DNA of 64,000 nucleotides from Parafrankia discariae (GTDB lineage Bacteria > Actinomycetota > Actinomycetes > Frankiales > Frankiaceae), in the NCBI RefSeq assembly GCF_000373365.1, contig NZ_KB891263.1, positions 42,299 to 106,298 of the forward strand, in the 5' to 3' direction. The position numbers and the translations under genes were made by a program. Positions 36,162 through 44,666 of this stretch are shown here, one piece after another (the stretch's first letter is position 1; every line of letters begins with the position of its first letter). Below the pieces are notes generated by a model. It was not told the DNA's origin and made no database searches. It saw nothing but the letters and a program-made list of their open reading frames with translations.

Positions 36162-37247
36162 ATGAAGTTCCTGGCGATCACTCTGATCGTCCACGCGCCC
36201 GACCCGTTGACCGGGGTGCGCCGGTCGACCACGGCCCGGCTCCGTGAGGTGGTCGACAACGCGGTGCTGGCAGAGGAGCTGGGGTTCGACGGTTTCGGGG
36301 TCGGCGAGCGGCACGAGCGGCCGTTCATCTCCTCCTCGCCGCCGGTGGTGCTCAGCCACATCGCGGCCCGTACGTCCAGGATCCGGCTGTTCACCGCCGT
36401 CACGACGTTGAGTCTGCTCGACCCGGTGCGGGCCTTCGAGGACTACGCCACCCTCGACCAGCTGTCCGGGGGGCGGCTGGAGCTGATGGTCGGCAAGGGC
36501 AACGGCGCCGCGCAGGCAGAGCTGTTCCACGTCACCGCGGCGGACCAGTGGGACCGCAACCGCGAGTCCTACGAACTGTTCCGCCGGCTGTGGCGAGAGG
36601 ACAAGGTCACCTGGTCCGGCCGGTTCCGCCCGCCACTGGAGGAGGCCGAGACCTGGCCGCGCCCGCTGCAGCCGGAGATCCGGATCTGGCACGGCAGCGC
36701 GACCAGCGAGGCGTCGGTGGACCTCGCGGCCCGGTACGGCGACCCGTTGTTCTCCGCCAACGTGACCAATCCGGTCGAGCCGTACGCTGAGCTGGTCCGC
36801 CACTACCGGGAGCGCTGGGTGGCCTACGGGCGCGACCCGGCCGCCGTCCTCGTCGGCGCCGGAACGGCCGGTTACTACAGCGCCCGCCGCTCGCAGGACG
36901 CCGTCGCGCGCTACCGGCCGATCTTCGACGCCCGGACGGCGATGTTCCGGAGGATGGGGCTGGAGCCGGTCTTCCCGACCCTTGAGGACGCGATCGAACG
37001 CAGCTCGATCCTCGTGGGCAGCCCACAGCAGATCATCGAGAAGGTCCAGTGGTACCACGAGCGGCTCGGCCACGAGGTGATGCACCTGCACGCCGACGCG
37101 GACGGCCTCAGCCCGAAGGAGCACCGCGAGACGATGGAGCTCTTCCAGAGCGACATCGCGCCGGTGCTGCGAAGGAAGATCCCGAGCCGCCCCTTCCCCT
37201 CCCCGCCGCCGCTTCCCGCCGACACCCTCCCCGACGCCCCGCGGTGA
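36162..37247 (+). CDS. LLM-class flavin-dependent oxidoreductase (luciferase-like monooxygenase)
   Basis: A 361-residue TIM-barrel enzyme of the bacterial luciferase superfamily, using FMN or F420. Motifs: [50 protein letters not shown], and the C-terminal [12 protein letters not shown]. The ATG follows GGAGG by eight bases. The upstream stretch near 35965-36000 contains CTACCGGTTTGATGGG, possibly a regulator site. Converges with the SnoaL-like pair. Substrate unknown. Confidence 0.9.
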   Translation: MKFLAITLIVHAPDPLTGVRRSTTARLREVVDNAVLAEELGFDGFGVGERHERPFISSSPPVVLSHIAARTSRIRLFTAVTTLSLLDPVRAFEDYATLDQLSGGRLELMVGKGNGAAQAELFHVTAADQWDRNRESYELFRRLWREDKVTWSGRFRPPLEEAETWPRPLQPEIRIWHGSATSEASVDLAARYGDPLFSANVTNPVEPYAELVRHYRERWVAYGRDPAAVLVGAGTAGYYSARRSQDAVARYRPIFDARTAMFRRMGLEPVFPTLEDAIERSSILVGSPQQIIEKVQWYHERLGHEVMHLHADADGLSPKEHRETMELFQSDIAPVLRRKIPSRPFPSPPPLPADTLPDAPR

Positions 37248-37259
37248 CGGCGGAGTCGA

Positions 37260-37697
37260 TCAACCCTCGGCCGGTATCCAGGTGGCGGCGGACAGGGTCC
37301 GCGTCGAGGGGCCGTCGGGGTCGTTGTCGGGCCGGTTGCCGCGGCTGACCGACCGTTCGGCGATCCGCCAGCCCCGCGACGTGCGGACCACGGTGTCCTG
37401 GTAGTCACCCGATCCCGCGGTGCCGTCGCCGCGGATCACGAAGTACTTCGCCCACACCCGCAGCGTGTCGTCGTCGACCCGGTGGACGGCGATGTCGGTG
37501 GTGTGGTGCGGGTACATCACCCGCCCGAACGGGAGCCCGCTCGCGACCTGCGCCAGCGGCGCCCCGCCCATCACCGCGTCGCCGGTGTAAGCAGTCGGCA
37601 TGGCGCCCAGCGCGATGTTGTCGAACACATGCGGATGCCTGGCGAGCAGGCCGCACACTTCGGCGTAGGTGGCCGCGTCGACCGGCGCGATCCTCAC
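37260..37697 (-). CDS. SnoaL-like (NTF2-fold) protein
   Basis: The GTG at 37697 shares GTGA with the stop codon of the upstream gene, the classic four-base overlap, giving 145 residues. Fold markers are TYAEVCGLLARHPHVFDNIA, then VHRVDDDTLRVWAKYFVIR and YQDTVVRTSRGWRIAERSV, typical of SnoaL/ketosteroid-isomerase-like domains. Another GTG at 37703 is possible. No catalytic assignment. It is second in a two-gene operon of similar folds and may form a heterodimer. Confidence 0.7.
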   Translation of the reverse strand: MRIAPVDAATYAEVCGLLARHPHVFDNIALGAMPTAYTGDAVMGGAPLAQVASGLPFGRVMYPHHTTDIAVHRVDDDTLRVWAKYFVIRGDGTAGSGDYQDTVVRTSRGWRIAERSVSRGNRPDNDPDGPSTRTLSAATWIPAEG

Positions 37698-38179
37698 GCC
37701 CACGGTGCCTCCCCGTCGGTGACGACGGCCGGTCCGCCATGGCGCGGGTGAACGGTCCGACTGGCCACCCGCCAGCCGGCCGGCGTCTCGGTGAGCGCGT
37801 CGACGACGTCGGCGCTCGCGACGCTGCCGTCGCCGGCGATCGTCACCAGCCTGCTCCACGCGGCGAGACCGCCGGGGACCCGTTTCACCTCCGTGTTGAC
37901 GGTGTGGTGGGACGGGGACGTCGCCGGGTCGAGGGCCGGCGGGTCGATGAACACCTGTGCCAGAAGCTCCGTGTCACCGTTGTCGACCGCATGTCCGAAG
38001 AGCGCGAGAACCTGAACCACCGCCGCGGTCTCCTCGCTCGTCGCGTCACGCAGTGCGGCGAAGGCGGCGTATGTCCGCGGCAGGCGGTGCTGCTCCACCT
38101 TCACGTCGGCGCTGTCGCGTACGCCCCCCGGCGGATGGCCGCCGGGCCGCAGGTGCCCCGCGATGTGGTCCGTCGTCAT
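37694..38179 (-). CDS. SnoaL-like (NTF2-fold) protein, first of a coupled pair
   Basis: A 161-residue protein. After an N-terminal lead of about 40 residues comes VVQVLALFGHAVDNGDTELL, then a beta-rich part ending ALTETPAGWRVASRTVHP, the usual NTF2-like ending. Its stop codon overlaps the GTG of the next gene. Together the two could form a small-molecule-binding dimer. No substrate is suggested by context. Confidence 0.65.
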   Translation of the reverse strand: MTTDHIAGHLRPGGHPPGGVRDSADVKVEQHRLPRTYAAFAALRDATSEETAAVVQVLALFGHAVDNGDTELLAQVFIDPPALDPATSPSHHTVNTEVKRVPGGLAAWSRLVTIAGDGSVASADVVDALTETPAGWRVASRTVHPRHGGPAVVTDGEAPWA

Positions 38180-38279
38180 GGCCTGGACGTTAGTTCACCT
38201 GGTGATACGGCGTGCTCGATAGTCAGAGACGGACGGGAGTGATCCGCGGAGCGCACCGCGGCCTGCCGCCGGTCGTAGC

Positions 38280-38533
38280 ATGGCCGCGATATCAACCCTT
38301 CTGATCGTCCGTCACACGCCGTCGCCATCCATGCAGGCGCTGCTGGAGGCCGTGCTGTCCGGGGCCCGGGACGACACGATCGAAGGCGTCGGCGTCGGCG
38401 TCGGCGTCCGACCGGCGTTGAGCGCGACGGCGACGGACGTGCTCGCCTCCGACGGGCACCTGCTCGGCACCCGGCGAGCATCGGTCACATGAGTGGCGCT
38501 CTCAAGCATTTCCTCGATCAGAAGGAGCGGGCA
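38280..38533 (+). pseudogene. Flavodoxin-like gene, 5' half only (copy A)
   Basis: The first 80 or so codons of the intact gene at 44076 are recognisable: STLLIVRHTPSPSMQALLEA, ARDDTIEGV, and then SGALKHFLDQ. A one-base deletion near 38470 breaks the frame (stop at 38490-38492), and a GTCGGC slippage expansion adds GVGVGV. The gene is cut after FLDQK. The sequence GAAGGAGCG just past the cut serves as ribosome binding site of the next gene. It is a direct repeat of copy B at 40815. Confidence 0.78.
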
Positions 38534-38794
38534 ATGGAATTTTCCTGGCCCGAATTCGCATCGAATGGACCTGGCGACGGGGGGCGCGCGTGGATGGCGG
38601 CATTCGACAGCTACGACCAGTACCGCGAACTCTGTTATTACCTGGTAAAGATATTCGACGGAGACCGGCAGGTGGGCGAGGTTACAGCCGAGGTGGGGAC
38701 CGAATTCGCCGGAGACGACTGGACCACGCCGGCCTTCGGACGCGAGTTGCGAGCGCGGATAGCGCAGGTCGCCGCCGCCTTCTCCGGGTCGTAG
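38534..38794 (+). CDS. Small acidic protein, unknown function
   Basis: An ATG at 38534 follows AAGGAG by seven bases and gives 86 residues: begins MEFSWPEFASNGPGDGG, then YDQYRELCYYLVKIFDG and a Phe/Ala-rich end. Base composition is lower in GC than the neighbourhood. I recognise no family. It lies between a broken flavodoxin copy and the TIR-WD40 gene, in the opposite direction to the latter. Confidence 0.6.
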   Translation: MEFSWPEFASNGPGDGGRAWMAAFDSYDQYRELCYYLVKIFDGDRQVGEVTAEVGTEFAGDDWTTPAFGRELRARIAQVAAAFSGS

Positions 38795-38924
38795 GGGGCG
38801 GAGGCGCGTCTGACGCTCAGCTCTTGATACGCGGGTCTTCGCCGTCGCCTTGAAGGTCGCTTAAAGTCGATCTCAGCTCAAGGTCGGTCAATTCCTTGCC
38901 CCGATCGAGAACGGCCGTTCCTGG

Positions 38925-40571
38925 TCACGAAGGCGGCTCCCAGAGGAGTACGGTCCCGTCCACGCCCCCGGTGGCCAGCAATCGGTGGTCGGGTGACCAG
39001 GACACCGTCCCCACGGACCGACGATGATCTGCAAGGGCTGCTCGGCGAACTGGTTCGGCCGGGTCGGCCAGGTCCCACAGCCTCACAGTCCTGTCGTCAC
39101 CTCCGGAGGCCAACCATCGGCCGTCCGGCGACCAGGACACCGCTCGTACGGCCTTGCGATGATCTGTAAGGATTCCCCGCCGTACTGGTTCAGCTGGGTC
39201 GGACAGGTCCCACAAGCCTACGGCATTGTTTGAACCTCCAGTGGCGAGCCATCGGCCGTCCGGCGACCAGGAGACATCAATTACTCTGGGATGACGCGAC
39301 TCGATAACGGCCCGCTGCGCAGGCGTCTCTGGATTTTCCATGTCCCAGATTTTCAGCACGCTGCCGAGGCTGGTAACCAGCCACCGACCGTCCGGTGACC
39401 ACTGGAGCAGACCCCATAATGGCTGGTCGACGGCGATGGCTGGAAGAGAGGACCGTAGGCCTGGACCGGTAGGGCCGGCGGTATCCCACAGGGCGATTTT
39501 TGTCATCCCTGGAGTGGGATCTCGATATCGTCCGGGAATGCAGGCGAGCAGCCAGCGAGCGTCCGGCGACCAGCACATTCTTCCTGTGTCATGCCGGTAG
39601 TAGCCACGGCTCAGACTGGCGACGCTCGCAGGCCGCGCCGGGTCGGCCATGTCCCATAGTTCCATATTCCAGCCGTCGTGGACCGGGTCCGACCCGATAG
39701 TTTCGCTGCCGGATGCCAGCCAGCGCCTGTCCGGCGACCACTCTAGTACCTTTATCGTGCCACGGTCCGAGTCTTTGAACGAGGTCAACCACTGCGGACT
39801 TGCCGGGGCGGTCGTGTCCCAGATGTGAATTTCTCGGCCGCTGACCGTGGCCAGAAATCTGCCATCCCCCGACCAGCACAGGGAGCTCATACCTGCCATG
39901 CGGATGCTGCGGGAAAGGGAGTTCCCATGACGCAGGACCGCGCAAGGTTCTGGCGCCGCCGAGCTGTTACCGGAGTACGGTACAAGGGGCGGCGACTGGC
40001 GGCCGGCGCGGTTGGAATTCTCGGGGGACGCCGATGTGAACGCGGGAGCGTCTCGCGGGCCAGGAAACGCCGGGGTTGTGGGTGGCTTCGCCCGGCCGGC
40101 TTGAATGGCCTCCACCTGTTCCAGCAGCAGTGCCGCGGCATGTGTTTCCGGGAGGCCGAACAGATCGAACGAGACAATCGTCCCGAGCAGGCCCGGCCGT
40201 CGACAGTCGGCGACCCTTATGGGCACCAGCTTGCGTGCTAACCCCGATGGATCCTTTTTGATGGCGGACTGAAACTCAAGTCTTCCAAATTCCGAGTCAA
40301 GATAGGCTTCGGAAATAAGGGCGATCGTGCGGTCCGCTTCCGCCACTCCTTTTTCCATACCCTGAAACCAGTTGGTTCCCGGGACGAAGTCCCAGGCCTG
40401 GATCAACACCCGCCATCCGACCCGCTCCAGCTGCCACGCGACCCATTCCGCCCACTGGCGGTCGGCCTGTGTGTAAGAGATGAAGAAGTCCCAGCGTGGC
40501 GCTTGCTCCGATTGTGGGTCCTCGGCCCATGACCCTTCACTCGCGCTGTTCATTCTGATCTTGTCGGGCAT
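38925..40571 (-). CDS. TIR domain fused to a seven-bladed WD40 propeller
   Basis: A 548-residue protein. Residues 27-165 are a TIR domain (WDFFISYTQADRQWAEWVA at the start, then WDFVPGTNWFQGMEKGVAEA and ALISEAYLDSEFGRLEFQSA). Residues 170-210 are a linker. Residues 215-548 hold exactly seven WD40 repeats, each with a W-S-P-D-x-R-W-L core and an ending such as LWD, enough for one closed propeller. Bacterial TIR domains are commonly NAD-cleaving enzymes in defence or signalling, and WD40 propellers bind partners. The ATG at 40571 is preceded by GGGGGA. The gene sits between two direct repeats. A defence role is likely but unproven. Confidence 0.9.
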   Translation of the reverse strand: MPDKIRMNSASEGSWAEDPQSEQAPRWDFFISYTQADRQWAEWVAWQLERVGWRVLIQAWDFVPGTNWFQGMEKGVAEADRTIALISEAYLDSEFGRLEFQSAIKKDPSGLARKLVPIRVADCRRPGLLGTIVSFDLFGLPETHAAALLLEQVEAIQAGRAKPPTTPAFPGPRDAPAFTSASPENSNRAGRQSPPLVPYSGNSSAAPEPCAVLRHGNSLSRSIRMAGMSSLCWSGDGRFLATVSGREIHIWDTTAPASPQWLTSFKDSDRGTIKVLEWSPDRRWLASGSETIGSDPVHDGWNMELWDMADPARPASVASLSRGYYRHDTGRMCWSPDARWLLACIPGRYRDPTPGMTKIALWDTAGPTGPGLRSSLPAIAVDQPLWGLLQWSPDGRWLVTSLGSVLKIWDMENPETPAQRAVIESRHPRVIDVSWSPDGRWLATGGSNNAVGLWDLSDPAEPVRRGILTDHRKAVRAVSWSPDGRWLASGGDDRTVRLWDLADPAEPVRRAALADHRRSVGTVSWSPDHRLLATGGVDGTVLLWEPPS

Positions 40572-40616
40572 CGGTCCGGTCCCCCGTACTCGGCCGATAC
40601 GAGCCGCCGCGACTGG

Positions 40617-40742
40617 TTACGAGGTAGGTCGGCGGCTGCGTTCGTCCATCTTGGCTGCTTCTACGGTAACAGTCCGGTTGCTGTTGGCGATCGCCTCGCT
40701 GACGACGAACGGGCAGGCACCCTCGTGGAGCTGAGCTTCCAT
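40617..40742 (-). CDS. Possible 41-residue peptide upstream of the TIR-WD40 gene
   Basis: An ATG at 40742 opens 41 codons (EAQLHEGACPFVVSEAIANS in the first half, Arg-rich end), in the same direction as the TIR-WD40 gene and 45 bases before it. No good ribosome binding site and no family match. The composition looks protein-like, so it may be a remnant or a small partner. Confidence 0.25.
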   Translation of the reverse strand: MEAQLHEGACPFVVSEAIANSNRTVTVEAAKMDERSRRPTS

Positions 40743-40814
40743 GACGAGAAAGCGCGCGGCCGGCGACGCTGCCGAGGGCGCGGACCACGACCAGGCACTC
40801 GCCGAGGCCATAAC

Positions 40815-41069
40815 ATGGCCGCGATGTCAACGCTCCTGATCGTCCACCACACCCCGTCGCCGACGATGCGGGCGATGTTGGAAGCGGTGCTGGTCGGCGC
40901 CCGGGATGACGCGATCGAGGGTGTCGACGTCGTCGTCCGTCCGGCGCTGGCCGCGACAGTGGTCGACGCGCTCGCCGCGGCCGGCTACGTGCTCGGCACG
41001 CCGGCGAACATCGGCTATATGAGCGGAGCACTCAAGCACTTCTTCGACCAGAAGCAGCGCGAACCCTGT
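40815..41069 (+). pseudogene. Flavodoxin-like gene, 5' half only (copy B)
   Basis: Starts at 40815 and follows the intact gene closely for about 80 codons (STLLIVHHTPSPTMRAMLEA, then NIGYMSGALKHFFDQ) with its frame intact. It is then cut at the same place as copy A: after FFDQK both copies continue GAAG(C/G)AGCG, whereas the intact gene continues into IYYP. The frame runs on into unrelated sequence to a stop at 41216. Confidence 0.8.
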
Positions 41070-41289
41070 GCCGGATGGCTCTGGAGCGCTCAAGGGCGCG
41101 CAGAAGATCTTTCTTCGTGCGCCCGGGGGCGCTGTTCCCGGGATCACTCATGGTGTCAGACCTCGCCGCAAGGGTGGCTGCCGCGGCGTCAGCCGGCACC
41201 CCGCTGTTGGCCATAGCGGCGGAACCACCGCGAGCGTCCTGGCTGCCTGTCGGGCGCGGACTCCTTCTCCCGCGGGTCCTCCCACCGGA

Positions 41290-41891
41290 TCAGGGCGCCG
41301 GCGAGAGGTGCCCGAGCCCCGGGATCGGGTCGTCCGGCCGCAGCATGCGGACGGTCGGATCGACATCGCCGTCCAGCTTGTGGGTGCTGTCCGGGCAACA
41401 CCGCCCACCCGCGAGGAGGAAGGGTGACGAGCGTGGCGACCCCCTCGCCGGAGGGGCAGCGCCAGAGCCGGACGGTTCCGTCCGTGCCGCCGGTGGCGAG
41501 CAGCGCACCGTCAGGGCTGAACGCCAGCGCGTTGACCACCCTGGAACGGTCCGTCAGCAGACGTAGCGGGCGCGGATCCGTCCCCGGCTCCAGAGGATCG
41601 AGTAGCGGGATGCCACTGCCGGAGACGACCGCGAGCAGCGTTCCGTCGGGGAAGTAGGCCAGGGCCCGCGCCCTGTCCAGCGGGGACAGCAGCATCACCT
41701 CTGCCGGGTCCCGGCCGATGACGGCTGGCATCGGCCATGCCCTCGGGCAGGTTCGGGGGGGGGGGGGGGCCGAGCACCGCGGCCCGTTGCCAGCGGCTTC
41801 CGGTGAAGCGAGCATCGGTCAGCGTCGCCCGCGCCGTGTCGCCGAGTGCCGCCAGGTCCGCAGGGTCCTCGCCGATCTCCCAAGGCGACAT
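41290..41891 (-). pseudogene. Broken pentapeptide/WD40-type gene with a 15-G tract
   Basis: The upstream part reads PWEIGEDPADLAALGDTARA and DARFTGSRWQRAAVLG, as found before the propeller in large NACHT- or pentapeptide-WD40 proteins. Then comes a tract of 15 consecutive G on the plus strand (41755-41769). Downstream in another frame comes VIGRDPAEVMLLSP and NALAFSPDGALLATGGTDGT, a WD40 segment. A second frameshift near 41395 leads to a tail STHKLDGDVDPTVRML. Only one to two propeller blades remain, so it is probably dead, but the tract makes the frame variable. Confidence 0.7.
41755..41769. repeat. Homopolymer tract of 15 G
   Basis: Fifteen consecutive G on the plus strand (C on the coding strand), at the exact point where the reading frame of the broken WD40 gene changes. 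Prone to slippage in replication and to sequencing error. Confidence 0.9.
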
Positions 41892-42241
41892 TTCTACAAT
41901 TTCATCTACTGTTCCGTCCTGGACGCCGCCGCCCGGGAGCCCTGCCGGGACCTTGACGCCACGGCCGCCGCGTCGCTGACGGCCGACTGGCGACCCCGGA
42001 CCCCAGAGCTGGTGTGTCTCGACGGCCGGGATCTCGCGGTCACTGCCGCCGGGGGAATGCTCACTATTGCCGTCGACATTGTGGAGTGCGGTTCCGAGGC
42101 CTCCTGGGGGCGCGGGCCGGTAGCGGATTCGGAGGGGCGGGCTCCCGGCGTCGGTGAATCCCGTGTGCTCGGGTCCGTGCGGCGCGAAGGCGGTGGCACC
42201 CGTGGATGCCACCGCCTCGAACGTGTCTGTGGGAGCGCCGT

Positions 42242-42595
42242 CTACTTGGCCGCCGCCAGTGTCCGGCACGCGGCCGCGGCCCTGCGGCAGGCCTCCGCGC
42301 AGGCCGCCATCTGCTGGTCGTCGGGCATCTTCGCGCACATGTCGGCGCACCGGGTGCACATGTCCGCGCACATGCGGCATATGTCCTTCATGCTGCCCGA
42401 GTCCCGCATGATCATGTCGGCGCACGTGCCGCACATGTCGCTGCAGTCCAGGAGCATCCGCATCAGGGCGGCGTCCATCATCGCCCCGCCCTGGCGCATA
42501 CAGTAGTCCATGGTGCTACGACACACCGAGCGGCAGTCGATGCATGCGTCAATGCATTCCTGCATCTCGCCGGTACGCACAGAAAGAGTGGCCAC
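42242..42595 (-). CDS. Cys/Met-rich four-helix-bundle copper-binding protein (Csp/DUF326 type)
   Basis: A GTG at 42595, seven bases after AAGGAG, gives 117 residues with 16 cysteines and many methionines. Cysteines recur every three to four residues along predicted helices (MQECIDACIDCRSVCRST, CSDMCGTCADMIM, CRMCADMCTRCADMC, CAEACRRAAAAC). That is the pattern of Csp copper-storage proteins and DUF326, where Cys side chains inside a four-helix bundle hold many Cu(I) ions. No signal sequence, so cytosolic. Intact despite lying among gene remnants. Confidence 0.88.
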   Translation of the reverse strand: MATLSVRTGEMQECIDACIDCRSVCRSTMDYCMRQGGAMMDAALMRMLLDCSDMCGTCADMIMRDSGSMKDICRMCADMCTRCADMCAKMPDDQQMAACAEACRRAAAACRTLAAAK

Positions 42596-42842
42596 TGCAC
42601 TTCTCCTTATTGAGGGTAAGCCTGATGGAAATTGCCGAGAGCGTGACCGTGGTGCGCCTTCATGAATGGGCGGACGATTCGTCGCGCGCGGCAATTTCAG
42701 CGTAGCACCGCGTGATAGTGCCAGCAAGGCGTGGTAAATAGATCAGGGGCAGTGGCCGGCAATTCTTGGTGCGGCCGGGTCTCGGTCGCGGTTCCGATTT
42801 TCTACCGCCGTGTGGTGGGGTGTGCTCGTCGCCGTATTCGGC

Positions 42843-43025
42843 CGGTTGAAGCAGGTCGGCGAGGAAGCGAGGCCTGCGCTCCAGGAAGGCGGCGACATCA
42901 CTCTCCGACTCGAGTGGCAGGGGGTGCACGAGGAGACGGGCGACCCCGAGATCGGCATACCGGTGAGCTGATCCCGCATCGACCTCGACCGGATCGAGCC
43001 GCAGATAGATGATCTCCAGGGGCCG
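42843..43025 (-). pseudogene. LLM-class oxidoreductase, C-terminal fragment
   Basis: About 60 codons: PLEIIYLRLDPVEVDAG, then YADLGVARLLVHPLPLESES and DVAAFLERRPRFLADL. This matches the C-terminus of the intact LLM gene at 55773-56618 almost position for position (RLEIIYMQLDPIEV, LLVYPLPIESERDVAAFLER). Nothing of the upstream enzyme remains, so it is a relic. Confidence 0.72.
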
Positions 43026-43185
43026 AGTCGGCCCGGTCCCGAGCACGGCGTCGACTGCCGTCCAGGGCCGGTAAGGCCCGCCTCGCGGGTGGGAGTCCGG
43101 CTCAGGGGATCTGCCGCAAGGACGCTGCTCGGTACCTTTTTCGCGTGATCGCCCGACTCTGCCGGCCCACCTCGGTCGGCCTGGC

Positions 43186-43621
43186 TCAGGCGGGGATCTG
43201 GTCGTCGGGATACCAGCCGTAGGGGCTGGGCTGGCTGACGTTGGCGCGGCGGGGCTCGTACTGCTGGACGTAGAGGGCGGCGACCAGTTCGGCGCGGGTG
43301 CGCACGCCGGTCTTGGCGAACACCGCCTTGAGGTGGTCCTGCGCGGTGAAGGGGGAGATGCCCAGCGCGGTGGCCGTCTGCCGGGTGGATCCGCCCTGGG
43401 CGGCGAGCCCGACGACCTCGCGTTCGCGCGGCGTGAGGCCGTAGGCGTCGGCGATCACTGGCGAGCCAGGCGCGGCCGTCGTCGGTGACCGACTCGATCT
43501 CGCCGCGGGCGGTGACGATCAGCAGGCCCGGCGGCCGTCCGACGCTTCCCGGCGAGGCGAGCGCGGCGCGGAGCATGGTGAGGCGGAACAGGTCGGCGAC
43601 GGCGGTCAGGGCGGCGCGCAT
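43186..43621 (-). pseudogene. LuxR-type regulator with internal deletion and frameshift
   Basis: The intact C-terminal LuxR helix-turn-helix (43186-43458) reads YGLTPREREVVGLAAQGGST and then FTAQDHLKAVFAKTGVRTRA. Just upstream in another frame (to 43621) is MRAALTAVADLFRLTMLRAA and VTARGEIESVTDDGRAWLA, the end of a GAF-like and start of a PAS-like region. The two meet at about 43455-43465 with the frame broken and most of the sensor region missing. A GTG or ATG within the second part could still express the DNA-binding domain alone. Confidence 0.7.
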
Positions 43622-43692
43622 GGACGCCTCGTCCCGGTCGCTGGACGGCCGGCCCGAGCCCGTGCGGCAGAGCGTCAGCGTTCCCCCAGGTC

Positions 43693-43977
43693 ATGGCGCG
43701 GGTCTGGGAACTGTGCGGCGGCGAGGAGATCGCCGTGACCCGCGCCCGCTTCATGGCCGACACGACCCCGGAGGTGATGGCCACGACGCTGCGGTACATG
43801 CTCCCCGCCCTGGAGCGGCCCACCCGGCACGCCCTGGTCGCCCGGCTGGCCGCCACCGCGCCCCCGCCCGTCCTGCAGGGACTCCTCCAGATCGGCGAGC
43901 GCGTCCTGGACCCCGCCGCCTTCGCCGACGTGCGCGCGGTCGCCGCTGCCGCTGTTGCCGCGGCGGCACACGGCTGA
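43693..43977 (+). pseudogene. Fragment resembling a hemerythrin-type protein C-terminus
   Basis: Ninety-four codons from an ATG at 43693 (MARVWELCGGEEIAV, then FMADTTPEVMATTLRYMLPA). The helical, Ala/Leu-rich character and the ATTLRYMLPAL stretch resemble the part after the HHE metal site in actinobacterial hemerythrin-like proteins. The iron-binding N-terminal part is absent, so this is probably a truncated relic. The assignment is weak. Confidence 0.4.
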
Positions 43978-44075
43978 CCGCACGGAGCCCTGCGCGACGG
44001 ATCGTCACGACGCCCGTCACCGTGCCGGCCGATCACCGTGCCGACCGGTCGGCACGGTGAGGCCGGGGCAATAGC

Positions 44076-44540
44076 ATGACCGCGATGCCGACGCTCCTGA
44101 TCGTCCACCACACGCCGTCACCGACGATGCAGGCGATGCTGGAGGCGGTGCTCGTCGGTGCCCGGGACGACGCGATCGAGGGCGTCGACGTCGTCGTCCG
44201 CCCGGCGCTGGCCGCCACAGCGGTCGACGTGCTCGCCGCGGACGGCTACCTGCTCGGCACCCCGGCCAACATCGGCTACATGTCCGGCGCGCTCAAGCAC
44301 TTCTTCGACCAGATCTACTACCCGTGCCTCGACGCGACCATCGGCCGTCCGTATGCCCTCTACGTCCATGGCAACAGCGACACGACCGGAGCGATCCGCG
44401 GGGTCGAGACCATCGCGACCGGGCTGAGATGGAAGCGCCTGCGGGAGCCGCTGTCCACCATCGGCGAGGTAGATGCCGCTGTACGCGAGGCCTGTTGGGA
44501 GCTCGGCGCCACAGTTGCGGCCAGCCTGATACCCAATTGA
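44076..44540 (+). CDS. Flavodoxin-like / NAD(P)H-dependent FMN oxidoreductase (intact copy C)
   Basis: A 154-residue flavodoxin-fold protein. The phosphate-binding loop is HHTPSPTMQAML after the first strand (PTLLIV). GTPANIGYMSGALKHFFDQ and YVHGNSDTTGAIRGVE form the FMN- and partner-binding loops. ATG at 44076; a second ATG lies nine bases on. It is the only complete copy among five related pieces in 38.2-49.0 kb. It probably transfers electrons or reduces small quinones or dyes; the substrate is unknown. Confidence 0.82.
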   Translation: MTAMPTLLIVHHTPSPTMQAMLEAVLVGARDDAIEGVDVVVRPALAATAVDVLAADGYLLGTPANIGYMSGALKHFFDQIYYPCLDATIGRPYALYVHGNSDTTGAIRGVETIATGLRWKRLREPLSTIGEVDAAVREACWELGATVAASLIPN

Positions 44541-44597
44541 CGCGGGCTCGCCGGTATGGCGCTCAGCGCGACCGCACGGCGCACGCAACTTTTCTCA

Positions 44598-44640
44598 TGT
44601 TTTGGGGCCAGATCTACTATCCCTCGCTTGAGGTCGCCGC
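44598..44640 (+). pseudogene. Flavodoxin-like scrap (copy E)
   Basis: A short match only: the frame reads FWGQIYYPSLEVAADTAS, resembling the intact gene where the two cut copies end (FFDQIYYPCLDATIG). It lies 58 bases after the intact copy. Too short to be certain. Confidence 0.4.
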
Positions 44641-44666
44641 GGACACGGCATCGATACGCGCGCGGC

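Noticed and set aside
38380-38420. GTCGGC repeats in flavodoxin copy A as a phase-variation tract
   Set aside because: Units are six bases, so changes keep the frame, and the gene is already broken downstream.
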